64,000 nucleotides of DNA. It comes from Batkoa obscura (lineage: Eukaryota; Entomophthoromycota; Entomophthoromycetes; Entomophthorales; Batkoaceae). Below the pieces are notes generated by a model. That model did not search any database, was not told where the DNA came from, and saw nothing but the letters and a program-made list of their open reading frames with translations. Within the stretch, counting starts at the first letter, position 1; every line of letters begins with the position of its first letter. Made by a program: the position numbers and the translations under genes. Of this stretch, positions 10,754-23,525 are shown piece by piece. Location of the stretch: NCBI GenBank assembly GCA_030770535.1, contig JASVEC010000056.1, forward strand, positions 1 to 64,000. The letters run 5' to 3'.

Positions 10754-12432
10754 TTTTTTTAAAATTTAAAAATTAATTTTTAGCCAATTTTTTAATTTAA
10801 GTTTACTGCAGAAATCATGCAGAAATATACCTTTTTTGCAAACCATTTCCATAAAACCAATTTTCAATTTCAAAAGTTAAGATAAATACCAAAAATATAA
10901 AATGTACTTATAAAACTATTTATGATATAAATTAAAATAGCAAGTAATAAATGATAACACTTAAACTATAAACTACTATAAAGACGGATTTATTTAAAAA
11001 TTATAGACTAAAACGGTATAAATTTTGGGTCATGTAATATTGTTTTATTAGACAAATAGATGATAAAAAATAAGTCTTGAATTATCAAGGATTATATTTT
11101 TCAATTGATAACTATCTTGAGTTTTACTTTTTTTAATAACAATAATTACATAATTATTTATACGATACATAAGAAATTAATACGATCAACTCAAAGGATT
11201 AAAATATTCAAACGGATATTTCTATTTATTAGAGTTACCAGGAGTGGGGAATGTACAATAAAATCGCTGATTTCACAAGGATGGCTAGCATCTCTATATT
11301 ATAGCGTCATGACTGATGTCTGAACCATTGACAGAAATTACTTTAACATTTACACTTGGAAGTCTCTCTGATTTGTTTGCATAAAATATAAAATTTATAA
11401 GTGATGTTATTAAATAGCTATATTTGTTATTGTAATAATGCTTCAGATTAACGGATGATTGATATTATTCTATAAATACTATAAAAATTATATGATTCTA
11501 TTTACTTCTTTTTCTTTTTAGTTGTATTGTCTTTGTTATACAGTGAATTTATTTAGTTTACTCGTTCCTAAAGCTTTATATAAAGTATTTGGGCCTATTT
11601 AAATTTTGAAAGCGCATATACTTTTATTATCATTAATTTTCTTCAACCAAATAATACAATAAATGAATATGAAGCTATTAAAACACCTACTATTTTATAA
11701 CTCAACTATTTTATTTGGGCTTTTAATAGTAAATCATTTGAATTTAACTTTGAAAATATCATATTACTGGCCATAATTTCCAAAAAATAAAAATAGATGG
11801 AGTCAATTTTGTAATGATCTATAACTATCTGCTTCAAATTGATTTTTGTATTACTTTATTCAATTGACTTCTTGAATTTAGTTGAATTTTTAACTGATAC
11901 ATTTGTTATCCTATATCCTTTGTAACACTTTTGTTTTGATATTAAGGAATTTAAGCTAGCATTGACTTCCGATAATTATTGCAAAAAATTCACCTCTATC
12001 ATACTCCTCTTAAATCGGTTGTATTGTATTATAATCATTCCGTTAGATTATTGAGGAATTTGGCTTCAATTGTAATGGTCGATTGTTAGTTATTTACATC
12101 TATATTTGGTGTATCAATTTATCTATTGAAATAAGAGGCCTTATTTTTTAATCTTTTGGTTCTACCGATATCAACCCATAATAATTCAATGTCAGACTTA
12201 TAAGATAAAAGATAGTAGGGTAAAAAAAATTTTATTCAATTTATATCATTATTTATCAGGTAATGTAGTTTTTTCTATATTAGGTTCTTTGAGTATTCTG
12301 AAATAATTTTCTAAAAAAATAGTTAACACCATAATAATTGAAATAATAAAGATATTATTAAATAAAATTATAAAAATATTAATTTATTGTTCTCCATTAT
12401 TTCACTTTCTGCCAAGGATGTAAATTTAAGTA

Positions 12433-12537
12433 TATGGGGATGTATTTTTGTGTTTAAGAATTTTATTAGCAATCTTTCCGCTCAAGTAGCGCTTAAAAGA
12501 TGGAAAAAATAATGAAGCTAAAAAAAACATCCCCATA
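12433..12537 (+). mobile_element. TGGGGATG MITE
   Basis: Well-preserved ends (TATGGGGATGTATTTTTGTG ... AACATCCCCATA), TA on both sides, GTAGCGCTTAAAAGATGG core. Confidence 0.93.
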
Positions 12538-12608
12538 TAATATAAAAATATTCTTATACTGTCATTTATTATATCACTTTAAAATGCTGTTCGTTCTATC
12601 GCTTTATA

Positions 12609-12708
12609 TATGGGGATGTATTTTATGTAAGAATTTTACTAATAACCTTTCCAATCAAATAGCGCTTAGAAATGGAAAAGTAATGAAATCGAAAAAAACA
12701 TTCCCATA
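12609..12708 (+). mobile_element. TGGGGATG MITE
   Basis: TATGGGGATGTATTTTATG left end and ACATTCCCATA right end, TA flanks, internal AATAGCGCTTAGAAATGG. Same orientation as the copy 72 nt upstream. Confidence 0.9.
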
Positions 12709-13163
12709 TATACTATTGAGTTTATATTTTTATCCATTATTTTGTGAAACATTGGATTATTACTTTAACAAATTAACAAAGTTTTAGTTTTTACTTTTTT
12801 AGTTTATACTCTATAATAATTATTACTGTTTTAACTTTTTTTGCTTAATGTATTTATATAAAACTAATATTTACTATGATTTCAGCTCTAATTTTATATC
12901 ATCCTAATTTTAAAACAAAAGGCTAAATATTTCAATACAATTATTATTTTGATGAAAACTCAATGAATTCTTTTAAGTAGACGTTGTTTAAAATTTTTAA
13001 TTATTGTGCAGATTCTAAAGCTAAATTGATTGAAATTAATATTTGATTTGATTCAAAGAAACTCAATTTTAATAGTTGCAATAAAAAACGATTAAGACTT
13101 CATTATTAAAATAATCAAAAAAAATTTTAATCCAAATTTCTTCTTGATTGAAATTTACTAAAG

Positions 13164-14420
13164 ATGAGTTGCACTCAATTAATTCAACGGTTTCAATATC
13201 AACAATTAATCCATGAAGATCCAGCATTAAAGAAAGTGGTATTATTAGGATACATACAAGAGAATGATCAAAAAAAAGAAGCTTTATTGTTTTTAGAGAA
13301 ATTACAATTTGAATTAATGGACTTAAAAACCAACTTCTCTGATAGCGACAAGGGAGAAAAAGAAGGATATAGTATTCAAAAGAAGGATAATGAGAGTAAT
13401 AACGAAGGTAGGAATGTATTAGTCTCAAGGATCAAGGACTTGAAAATGGTAGATAATAATGATATTTATTATTGGTTTCAAGGAAATTTGAACAATAATA
13501 AAATTACTGAAGCTTCTTATTTTGATATTAAATTACAATTGATTTATCCGGCTACTCAAATAGTAAGCTGCTATTTCTATTTCTCTTTACCTATACTTAA
13601 CCTCTTTTAATTTATAATAATTTAAAATTTTGTTTGTTAGCATATTAATAAATATAGCTATCAAAAACGGATTATGATTAAAGAAACTATAGACGATTAT
13701 GAAAAGATTGTATTACCATCGATTAATGAATTACCGGGAAAGCATATTGATTGGGTTTATAATATTTTAAATGGAGAAAAAGAGCAAGAGAGTATTATTT
13801 TTAATGATCAAGATGAGGATACAGGATTTGTCTTAATGCCTGATAGGTAAGAATTGGAATTGAATTTTAATTTTAGTAGATTATTGTGGACGAATTATTA
13901 TGTTTTAACAATTACTAAAATAACTGTTAACTTAGTAAATGGGATCGTCAAACTATGAGTTCATTGTATCTTTTAGTTATTGTTAGAAAGAAGATTCAGA
14001 ATTTAAGACACTTATCAAAAGAAGATTTACCTTTATTGAAAAATATATTAAATACAGTACCTCAAATAGTAGAGAAGAAGTTTAATGGAGAAGTTCAAAA
14101 AAATCAATTGAAATTATATGTTCATTATCCACCAAGTTATTGTAAGTATTTTGATGTTTTATTTTTCTAAATATAACAGGATTATGTTTGTTAAGTTTAT
14201 TAATTAAATTCTTACTTATATAGATCATTTTCATGTACATGTAACTCATGTTGAAAATATTAGTGCACCTGGTATGTTAGTGGAACAAGCTCATTTGTTA
14301 TCTGACATTATTGAAAATATTGAATTAATGCAAAATTATTATCAAAAAAAATCATTAAATTATAGTTTAGGTGAAAATCATTTTATTTATAAAATGTTAA
14401 AACAAAACAATAGAATTTAA
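13164..14420 (+). CDS. DCPS: Scavenger mRNA-decapping enzyme DcpS (HIT family)
   Basis: Hydrolyses the m7GpppN cap left after 3'-5' mRNA decay, in cytoplasm and nucleus. Four exons (13164-13562, 13641-13846, 13936-14141, 14224-14420) join to a 335-residue protein, close to the 337 of the human enzyme. The catalytic histidine triad is split by the last intron and reads HFHVHVTH near residue 273. Upstream are the cap-binding segment KHIDWVYNILNGEKE with its conserved Trp, and DSKWDRQTMSSLYLLVIV. The N-terminal swap domain includes YWFQGNLNNNKITEASYFDI. It converges with TPP2: the stops are 59 nt apart, so the 3' UTRs must be short or overlap. Start chosen as the first ATG of the long first exon. 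Confidence 0.9.
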
Positions 14421-14479
14421 TATAATATATATAAATATAATAATTTGGCTTGAATTAATTTTATTTTATTTAAATCAAA

Positions 14480-17400
14480 TTAACCATAAATTTCATTTTT
14501 GATATCAGGAAATTGAATTAACTTTTTGTTTGAAATAAATGATTTCCATACTGAGTCATATTTTAATTTCTTAATTAAACTAGTCTGAAGATCTAAAAGA
14601 TAACCTAGTTTTTGTTTATTTTTACTTGAATAGATTAATTTCTTTTCTGAATATTCTATAACCTTTTTAAGAGCTAATCCATATTCATTTGAAAATTGAT
14701 GGATTTGAATTTCAGATAATAATATTAAATAATCACTACCATTACTTAATCCGGAATCATTTGATTGTACATTAATTAAAATATCTTTTAACTGTTGAAT
14801 CTGATTTAACTCAACTTCCTTTTCCTCATTGATTTTAGAAATCTCTATTAACAGTTTTAATAATTGAACTTTATCTAAAATATTACGTTGAATTTCATAT
14901 TTAGATTGAACCTTGATATCCTTCTTTTTTAAATTAAAATAAGTTCGAATTTCATTAGAGTTAATCAATTCTTCACTAAGATTGTAAATTGATTCTACAA
15001 TTGTATTATATTGACTATCTTCAAATAAAGGTAATTTATCTAATTTAGATACATTAATTAAACTATTAATTAAATTATGAATAATTTCTAATTTATAACG
15101 TAATTGACACTCTTTTTGATCTTTTTCTTCTTGTGCTGTTGATTTAAATTGATTTTCTTTAATTGAATTTATTATTTTCTCCATTTGTTTTAATTTCCAT
15201 TCTGAATTGTTACTATTATCAATACTTTCTAATTGACTTTTAATTAATTTAAACTCCATTTTATCTTCTTCTGTAATGAATACTTCATCATAAGCAGGAG
15301 CTTTATTTTCTTCTTCTGAATCTTTTAAATTAATTTTGGGTGGTATTAACATACCAATACTTAATTTCTCATTATTACTTAATCCATTATCTACAGCAAA
15401 ATTAATACTGCCCAATAATAAATCACCTGCTTTAGCATCAATGTTATCAATGAATCCAGATGATTTTAAATAAATTGAATTAAATTCTTTTTTCTTCAAA
15501 TCCATTCTTTGTAAAGTATTACTTCCGTTGATATAATCTAAATGAGGATGATTATAAAAGTTTAACGAAGTCTCTTTATTTTTTGGCAATTTGAATTTTA
15601 AACCTAATATTGAATCATTTTTTAATTTATCTAATATTTTTGGATCAATATGATTTAATTCTATTTTAATTTTATAATCTCCTAAATAAGGTAATGTATG
15701 ATTTCTTGGTGATACCTCGTCATATGAAATTGGCTTATTAAAAGCATCATAAATAATTACAAAAAAGCCATCTAAAAAGGAATCATATAAAAACTTTTCC
15801 ATACTTTGTGAATATTGTAATTGTAATGTAACTGGTGTTTGAAGATTAGTAACAGTAAAATCATATTCTAATATTAGTTGATATAATCTTGTATTATTAG
15901 GTGGTAATAAATCACGTTCACTTATTAATGTATTTAATTTGAAATTGATTGGAGCTATATATTTTAATAAAGTATCTAAATTGCCATTTAATTTAACTTT
16001 AGTTTCATTTCTTAATGTTGATATTAATTCTAATTTGTGATTAGTATTTGAATCTAAAATCAATGGAGTATTATTTGATATATTATTATATGGTAATAAT
16101 TTAATTCCATGGAAATTAAATTCAATGTTGAATTGTTGATTTCCAACGTTAGCCCAGAATTGAACTAAGCAAATTTCAATTGTACGTCCACCAATTACTT
16201 TAAATGTTCTTTTTTCTGTTTGTGTACCATTCATATCTAAATTTTCATTTGAATTAGGATCAAATGACAACATATATTGATGTTCGTATTCACTAAATCT
16301 TTCATTAGGTACTAATTGGACCATATGAGCATACATTCTAACTGGATTATTAGAAGAAGAAGCTGTGGTTATTTTCATCTCGCAATAGGTAGCTTCGTCT
16401 GGGACTGAAATAAATCGACGTAATATTGATCCTGGGCTTACCTTGAAATTATCTAATTTAAATATTGGTGTTTGTAATATAATTGGTTTAATTATTGTAA
16501 CTGGTATTTTTAATATAGCCCCTTTATTAAAATTGTTCGAATCCCATCCCTTAATAAAATAAAATTAATTAATTAATTAATAAACTACACTATAAACAAT
16601 AAATTACCTGTACTTCCCCATGATACACATGGCCAGGTTCTAAATGGGTAGGATCTACTTTAAAAGTAAAATTTTTACCTCCATTATTATAAGCAATAAC
16701 ATCAGGTATCTTGATAAAACTATCATTAGTAGAAAGGGATAAATATAATTGAAAATCATATTTTTTAACATTAATATCTTCTCCAAACACAACTGAATTT
16801 TCGTTCATAAATTTAGGAGCTACAGAAACATTAGCAAAGAAAGGAGCTTGAGTTTCATCTTTTTCTCTTAAATAAATACCCCTGCGATTATTATGGTTGG
16901 TAATTGTAATTAATGGTTTAGTATCTAAATCAGCTTCTTCTTTAAAACAATTCAAATAGTCCCATGCTTTTTCAACTTGAATAATTCCAGTTTTAGATAC
17001 TTTGTCATGACAATCTCTTAATGGGAAGGACTTTGCTGTATTTTTAATAGCATGTTGAATGCGATAAGTGGTATAAATTAAATTCTCTTGTTTCATTGCA
17101 GATACTAATAATGAAATACAACCTGCTAAATTGGGTGATGACATAGAAGTTCCATTCATTAATTGGGTTTTATAAAGTATATAAGTTGGTACACTGGTAA
17201 TAGCACCACCTGGTGCATAAATGTCAACACTTGAATCACCATCCGTAGTAGGCCCTCTAGAACTCCAAGAATAAGCCATTTCAGGTCCATATTCTAATGC
17301 AGAATAATCCGTTTTCATCATAGAATGATTAACATAAGCACCAACACCAATAACGTCATCTGATGTACCACCAGGTGAGCCAGCAGTAGATAGGGCTGGT

Positions 17401-18853
17401 CCTTCATTACCTGCTGAAGAGATAAAGATACAATTGTATCGACGGATAATTTCTTGACTTAACCAATGAATAAATCGTCCTTGATTGGGTAATTTACTAG
17501 CCTCTCCATAACTCATATTAGCTAAGTCGCATTTATGTTGTACCATAGCTGAGATGGCTCGAGTTAACCCAAGTTGAGTTTCCATAGAACCTAATCGAGT
17601 ATCTCCTATTTTCAAAGAAACAATCTGTGCACCAGGAGCAACACCATCTAAAGAAATATCCTCTGGATGGTGTGAAGCTAAGATACCAGCTACATGAGTA
17701 GCATGGGTACCAGCGGAAGATACTAAAGAAATCAATTTACCATTGGCATAAATTTTAACATTAATATTTAATAATTCATAGGGAAATTTTTTATAGTTTA
17801 ATTTCCAGTATTCTCTATTAATAGAATAATCTAATAATGCTTGGGATTCTATATTAAAAATCATTAGTATTGAATTAATTAACTAACTTGAATGTTATTG
17901 CCTGATAAGTCTCCATTTTGATCCCAATCAACTGCTACACGATAATTTTCCCCATCACTAAATACAATTACATCTAACATGGTATTATTCTCTCTTTTAA
18001 ATTGAGTCATTAAAGTATTAAGTACTTCATCTTGAGCTTCTAACTCTTTGATCCTATCTTTAGTGCTCTCTTCTTTACTAACACCATTTTTCAACTCAGC
18101 TAATTCGGTCTTTACTTTCTCTACTAAGGATGCATTGTCTTCTCCTTGTTTCTTTGCTCTTGACTGGAATAAATTCTTATTAATAAAATGCCTTTATTTA
18201 GAAAAGCAATTATTTACCTTAGAGACTCTACTTTCTACATCTCCTGGATAGAGTTCTTTAATTGCTTTAATACCCAAAAAGTATTCTTCCGTTGGGTTCT
18301 TCCATTTTGGATTAAGATATAATTTACGTCCAGTTAAACCGGTAATATACTTTTTATTGTTATCATTATCACTAGTTAACTTAACTGGTGTTTCGCTGAT
18401 TTTAACATCACCACTACCAGTGCAATCAATGATGTCAATGATCTTGGGTTTACCTTCAGAAGTTACCTACAAGTTTGGATAGTTAGTGACAATATAATAT
18501 TAAAGGGATTATAGGTCTACTTGTAAACCAGCTGCACCTGGGTCAACACCTATTAGATTAAAAATCAATACTAAATTTTGTATTTTTTAAATAGTGAATA
18601 AATAATTTACCAGTATCTAAGATAGCCACTACCGTATTACGCCCATCAAAATTAGGATACTTCTTTAAAAAGTTAACTACTTGAGTTTCCTATATGATTG
18701 GATAAGAGGGTATTAAACATCAGTTTCAGTTATCTAAATTTAATCAAAACCTATCCTTACTTCTTTAGGTACTAGTTCTCCTTTATTTAATTTTTCCAAT
18801 GGTTTAGTGGGTTCACTAACGCTTCCTGAAGATTGGGATAAATTGAAGTTCAT
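14480..18853 (-). CDS. TPP2: Tripeptidyl peptidase II (giant subtilisin-like protease)
   Basis: Cytosolic exopeptidase that removes tripeptides from N-termini, acting downstream of the proteasome; forms a very large spindle in other eukaryotes. About seven exons. The catalytic triad is present: Asp in [18 protein letters not shown] (split by an intron near 18610), His in [17 protein letters not shown] (near 17690) and Ser in [14 protein letters not shown] (near 17150). Oxyanion Asn lies in [10 protein letters not shown]. The Asp-His insert ([19 protein letters not shown] onward) typical of TPP2 separates Asp and His. A long C-terminal region follows with [18 protein letters not shown] and ends [10 protein letters not shown]. 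The ATG at 18853 ([11 protein letters not shown]) gives an N-terminus of the family's usual length; the frame is open to an earlier ATG at 19054, which would add a 67-residue basic extension. One junction near 17880 requires a very short intron (35-39 nt) and is uncertain. Confidence 0.9.
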
Positions 18854-19426
18854 AACTTTATTGTTGGTTGTTGTTAACTTTTTATTAAAATAATACGTTT
18901 GTTTTAGAGTTAAAAATATTGATTTTTGTAGAAAATTGAAGTTTAATCGTTTTGTTATATTTTTGGTTAAAATCATTTCGTTGGTTTCGTCATCAAGGAT
19001 TGAGGTTGAGGTTTTTTTTGCAAACTCTCTATTTGCAAAAAGAAAGTTTTGCATTTGCTTTTAAAAGTTTATTAACATTTGAATAAGGTGGGTGGTAGAA
19101 CCATATATTTGACTCACAGGAACTTCGAGATTGACAAGGCCAGTGGCGTACCAACTGATGATTCACTATAGAGTAAGGCGTCGTAAGCTCAATGCTCTGC
19201 TAATGATAATGGGAAGTTTTGAAGTCTTCCCAAATAAATACAAGGTAGCTAGAACACTTTAGACTATATTAACTAATGTAATTGATAAGGCTTAAAAACA
19301 GTTTATCTCAGCAAATAAATCAAATGAGCATTGATAATCAAAAGTCCCAGAGAAATCCAATCGATCATATACCTTCTATGAGTACAAAATATGTTAATTT
19401 ACTACATTTAGTATTTGTATTTAATG

Positions 19427-19528
19427 TATGGGGATGTTTTTTGTCTTCATTACTTTTTTCATTTTTAAGCGCTGTTTGGGCGGAAGGATTGTTGGCAAAA
19501 TCCTTAAATAAAAAAATACATCTCCATA
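19427..19528 (-). mobile_element. TGGGGATG MITE
   Basis: TATGGGGATGTTTTTTGTC left and TACATCTCCATA right. The core is diverged (GCGCTGTTTGGGCGGAAGG). Confidence 0.88.
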
Positions 19529-19816
19529 TAATTAAAATTGTTAGTAACTTTGATATTCGTTTTCTTTATGTTATTCTCCAAAATGTATTGACCTTCTGTT
19601 AAATCCTATCCTATGATGGGATCAGACTTCGAAAACTAGACGATTTAACTAGTGACCTTGACAGATGAGGCTTAATTTAATACAGATATATAGCGATAGA
19701 AACTTTGTTTTAGTACATAAATCTGAGTACCATAAATGCAATGTATCTAGCTTTACTGATAGATTTTTCATATTATTATTAGTTAGTATTTTTTAATCAA
19801 GAGATACTATCTAAAA

Positions 19817-19859
19817 AAATTGACCTAAATGGGCTAAATAGTCCCATTTAGGTCAATTT
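19817..19859. repeat. Perfect 17-bp hairpin with 9-nt loop
   Basis: AAATTGACCTAAATGGG (19817-19833) and its exact reverse complement (19843-19859) flank a 9-nt loop, CTAAATAGT. There is no mismatch in the stem. It is not next to a called gene end and has no T-run suited to a terminator. It could be a palindromic element remnant or a transcribed stem. Confidence 0.8.
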
Positions 19860-20428
19860 CGAAAGCACTTGTGATAAGAAGGTACTGGTTAGATAGGTGG
19901 CAGTTTTTTTGTAATAATAGTTTTTATCGAACAAACCACTGATTAAAGTTATTAAACATAAACACTAATATTAATTCTAGTTTCCCTAACTTAACCTTAT
20001 TAAATATATATAATGTCTATTCCTTAATCCTAAATAGTCATTGTTTAAATTTGAATAAAATATAATTTTTTCTTAGTGGAAAGAAAACTACCTACTCAGC
20101 CAGCACCTTCAGCCATGAAATTATAAAACTAAAATAAAATTTTCAAGTTGACCTTTGTTAATTTTTATTAAATATATTTGGTAAAATCTCATCTTCAAGT
20201 ATTAAGAACATCATATGAAAAAAATTAGCCAATAATCATAATATTGTTACCTATAGCTCAATAGTTTTTAATTAGAAATTAATTTATTAAATATAAAATC
20301 ATAAATTTTAATCAAAGTTTACTATAACCATACAATAAAATGACGTTAACTAAACCAAATGTCTATAAATATATTAAATATTCAATTTTATTTTTGTGGT
20401 TAACAGACATTGATAGATAGGATTAAAA

Positions 20429-21352
20429 TTACTTAAAGGCTATAATACTACGTATTCTCTTATAGATGCTTTTACCAACTTGAACAATTTTCTCGTTGAC
20501 AATCGTATGATTAGTGATAACTAACAAAGGATTAAACATGATCCCTAAAGCATATAAAACAGTTGAAATAGAGCCTAGAATATACTCCAACTCAAGATTA
20601 CTATTGGTATATACAAGAAACGAATCAGCACAATAGAATATACAGCCAGAAAGCATACAAATCGAATACAATCCAAGTGAAGCATAAATTCTTAAAACTA
20701 CCCTTTTTTTACTCCATGGTGCTTTTGATGCGGATCTACTACTGGTGATACTATCATTGGAAGTTAAATAAGTAAACTCAGGTATGTTATTCGCAAATAC
20801 TGCTAATCTTATATAAAAGCAAACGATAATAATGAGATGGATTATAGATGATAGAATAAAGTGATAAAATGCAATTAGAGATAATAACGACTGAGAGGGG
20901 TAGATTAGACAAACCAGTTTGGCCGTTTGGGGTATTAGTTCTAATCTTATTGCCAATATAATTGATAAGATAAAATGAGTAGCTAAAGAAATTAAACTAG
21001 GGATGCACCAATAATACTTAAATTCATATTGTAATAGCTTTGATATACGTACTGCTGCTAAAAAAGAAGAAAATATAAATTGAGAAAAGAGTATAAACAT
21101 AGTAAAAAACCCAAAAAATTGACAAAGATGAGGTTCATTTATGGAATCATCTTCTCTTATTGTAGATAGTATTGGATCAACTAAAGTTATTGATGGTGAT
21201 AATAATTCAGTTATTGCAATTATTAATATTAGTTTAATATCTGGATTAAATGGTCGCATTCTACTTGATACTATAACTAATAATATATTGAGTATAGCAC
21301 TAAATAACCCTAATATAGCGCACAAATAAGTTAATGGATTTTCATTAATCAT
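20429..21352 (-). CDS. Family A-like seven-transmembrane receptor, intronless
   Basis: 307 residues with seven hydrophobic segments. TM1 (about 8-30) contains the conserved Asn (SAILNILLVIVSS). TM2 is near 40-60. An extracellular Cys precedes TM3 (LCQFFGFF). The end of TM3 reads AAVRISKLL where class A receptors have DRY. TM7 has FNPLLVI, the NPxxY position without the tyrosine. A charged third intracellular loop (SITSSRSASKAPWSKKR) precedes TM6. These features fit a rhodopsin-like G-protein-coupled receptor of the kind expanded in some early-diverging fungi. The ligand is unknown. A decayed paralogue lies just downstream on the same strand. The five-exon receptors further on are a separate family with little sequence in common. 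Confidence 0.75.
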   Translation of the reverse strand: MINENPLTYLCAILGLFSAILNILLVIVSSRMRPFNPDIKLILIIAITELLSPSITLVDPILSTIREDDSINEPHLCQFFGFFTMFILFSQFIFSSFLAAVRISKLLQYEFKYYWCIPSLISLATHFILSIILAIRLELIPQTAKLVCLIYPSQSLLSLIAFYHFILSSIIHLIIIVCFYIRLAVFANNIPEFTYLTSNDSITSSRSASKAPWSKKRVVLRIYASLGLYSICMLSGCIFYCADSFLVYTNSNLELEYILGSISTVLYALGIMFNPLLVITNHTIVNEKIVQVGKSIYKRIRSIIAFK

Positions 21353-22271
21353 TATTAGTTAAAAAGAGGGAAGACAAAAAAGCATCTTTTAGGTATATAT
21401 ATCAATCATAAGCTACTAAATTTATTATAAGAACAATAATGCTATATTTATGAAATTCAATTTATGATTTTATTTAGTACAAAGTCATAAATGACATTTA
21501 TAGTGCCTTTTATTCGTAAATTGAGTCAAAAAATAATAAAATTTAGTAACAATGACAAGTTTGAAAACTAAATATATTCGTGTATGAATTTGTATAGGAT
21601 ATAAGTTTTGCCCAATATGATTGATACAACTATAAAATAAAGTTGCATGGATAACGGTTGTGAATAAAGTTGGTAAAATTTAAAGTTTGCATAAAAATGT
21701 AAAAAGCCTCTTGGGATATGGGGATGATTTTTTTGGTTTCGTTATTTTTTTCACCTTTTAAGCACTATTTGAGCGGAAACATTGTTAGTAAAATTCTTGA
21801 ACAAAGAAATACATCGCCATATTTTGCCAATTAGTGACGTTCTTATAAAAAAATAAAAAATGCAAAAATACAAAAACGTTTAAGCAATTTAAGTTGTTTT
21901 ATAATGTTTTACACTATCTTCATATTAGATATCATAAAAAACAAAAGTTGCCAATATTAAGATAACTCTGTATAAAAAATGGTTGCTAGAGATTTTTACA
22001 AAAAAAATTGTATTATTTACTACAAAAACAACACAATATTATAGTGTAGCTTGATGCATAATATAAAAAAAGATAAAATAAAATATAATTCTTATTTTTT
22101 GATACCAAAAATCTAAAAAGGGATGTAACGATATTTTAATATTGTGTTCATGTCATTTGAATTATTTTATAGCTTTTGAATCATTTTTTATTTTTAGTCC
22201 CCTCTTTAAAGAATTATCAATGAGAAGCACCAAAATATTAGATAATTGAAATAAAAATAAAACAGCTGCTA
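21353..22271. other. Intergenic with one MITE
   Basis: No gene supported. One MITE copy (21717-21821); the rest is AT-rich. Confidence 0.5.
21717..21821 (-). mobile_element. TGGGGATG MITE
   Basis: Left end TATGGGGATGATTTTTTTGG, right end ACATCGCCATA, core AAGCACTATTTGAGCGGAAA, TA flanks. Confidence 0.9.
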
Positions 22272-22375
22272 TACAGGAATGCATTTTTGTGTTTAAGAAT
22301 TTTACTAACAATCTTTCCACTCAAATAGCGCTTAAAGAATGGAAAAAGTAATGAAGCCAAAAAAACATCCCCAAT
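22272..22375 (+). mobile_element. TGGGGATG MITE at the 3' end of a decayed receptor
   Basis: Left end TACAGGAATGCATTTTTGTG, right end AACATCCCCAATA. It lies at the C-terminal end of the decayed receptor at 22372-23284; read on the minus strand, that receptor's last frame runs into the element (QYWGCFFGFITFSIL). Confidence 0.88.
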
Positions 22376-23284
22376 ACTGTTTATTGTTTTTATTTGAAAC
22401 GATTTCGCTTACTTCAGTCATTTCCTTATTAACTGTGTTATTATTAGTAGCCACTAACAATGGGTCAAAGGAAATCCTTAGGGCATACAAAACGGTGGAA
22501 GTAAAGTCCAAGATATGTCTCAATTTGACGATATTATTACTATATTCCAGGAATGAATCAGCAATATATAGTATACAGACAAAAAACATGCAAATATAAT
22601 ACAGTTCAATCAATCCATAAATTCATAAGATCACTGGTTTTTTATTCCATTGAAATTTTAATGAGGACCTATTATTGTTGAAGAAATGGTTGGAACTTAA
22701 AGCAGTAAATCCAAAGATATTACTAGTAAAAATGGCTAGTTTTATATAACAATAATTTGTAACGACAAAGTGAACTGCTGATGGAATAACAAAATGGTAA
22801 AAAGCAACTAAAGGTAATAAAGATTGAGAAGGATAGATTGAGTAAATTATTTCAGCTGATTGCAGTACAAATTCTAATTTTATTGCTAGGACAAGCGACA
22901 TAATAAAGCGAACCATTAAAAAGGTTAAACTAGGAATGCACCAATAGTAATTATATGTAAATTGTAGACACTTAAATACACATTCGATTACTAAAAAGGA
23001 GGAGGACATAGGTTGAGACAAAATAATTAATATAATAAAAAGTTCAAAGAATTGATAAAAGTAAGGTTCATTTATTATATCATCTCCTCTTATTAGTGTT
23101 GCTATTGGATCGGCTAGTATTATAAATGGAGCCAACAATTCTATTACAGCAACCGCCGATATTAATTTAATAAATAATTAAATGACCTTATTCTACTTGA
23201 TATAATGACTAATAGTATATTGAGTATAGCGCTAAATAGTCTTAATATACTACATAAGTAAGATATTGGGTTTTTATTAATCAT
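22372..23284 (-). pseudogene. Decayed paralogue of the intronless 7TM receptor
   Basis: Parallels the 20429-21352 receptor from its first residues (MINKNPISYLCSILRLFSAI) to TM7 (ISFDPLLVATNNNTVNKEM). The frame is broken after TM1 (stop following about 34 codons, near 23180) and again around 22615, between TM5 and TM6, so no full receptor can be made. The surviving blocks include LIRGDDIINEPYFYQFFELF and YYWCIPSLTFL, directly matching the intact copy. The FDPLLV of TM7 has Asp where the intact copy has Asn. The C-terminal end is truncated by the MITE at 22272-22375. Confidence 0.8.
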
Positions 23285-23422
23285 GTTAAATAGAAGAAGA
23301 AAGATAACAGAGCAATTTTTTACTATTTAGATATTAAATATATCATACTCAAGTCTATAAGAATATTAGTGTCAATTGCTATAAAAAGATTTTATGTTTT
23401 TATTCAGCCTTAAAAAGCTTAA

Positions 23423-23525
23423 TATGGGGATGTTTTTTTGGCTTCATTACTTTTTCCATTCTTTAAGCACTATTTGCGTGGAAAGATTGTTAGTAAAATT
23501 CTTAAGCAAAAAATGTCTCAAAATA
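23423..23525 (-). mobile_element. TGGGGATG MITE, one end worn
   Basis: Left end TATGGGGATGTTTTTTTGGC is intact. The right end (CTTAAGCAAAAAATGTCTCAAAATA) has lost the ACATCCCCA terminus. Confidence 0.85.

Larger units (their letters stand above)
10754..13163. other. Intergenic with two MITEs
   Basis: No coding region supported over 2.4 kb. Two same-orientation MITE copies (12433-12537 and 12609-12708) lie 72 nt apart. The remainder is AT-rich and holds the upstream regions of the two divergent flanking genes. Confidence 0.55.
18854..20428. other. TPP2 upstream region and intergenic DNA
   Basis: 18854-19054 is an in-frame upstream extension of TPP2 (possible alternative start). The rest has a MITE at 19427-19528 and a perfect hairpin at 19817-19859. 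The 19085-19270 stretch is less AT-rich than its surroundings but has no frame or RNA that I could identify. Confidence 0.45.

Noticed and set aside
12500-12787. 95-residue plus-strand frame
   Set aside because: It is built from two MITE copies and their spacer (ends of the elements at 12433-12537 and 12609-12708), with no independent support.
19282-19602. 106-residue plus-strand frame
   Set aside because: The middle third is the MITE at 19427-19528; flanking parts show no family features.
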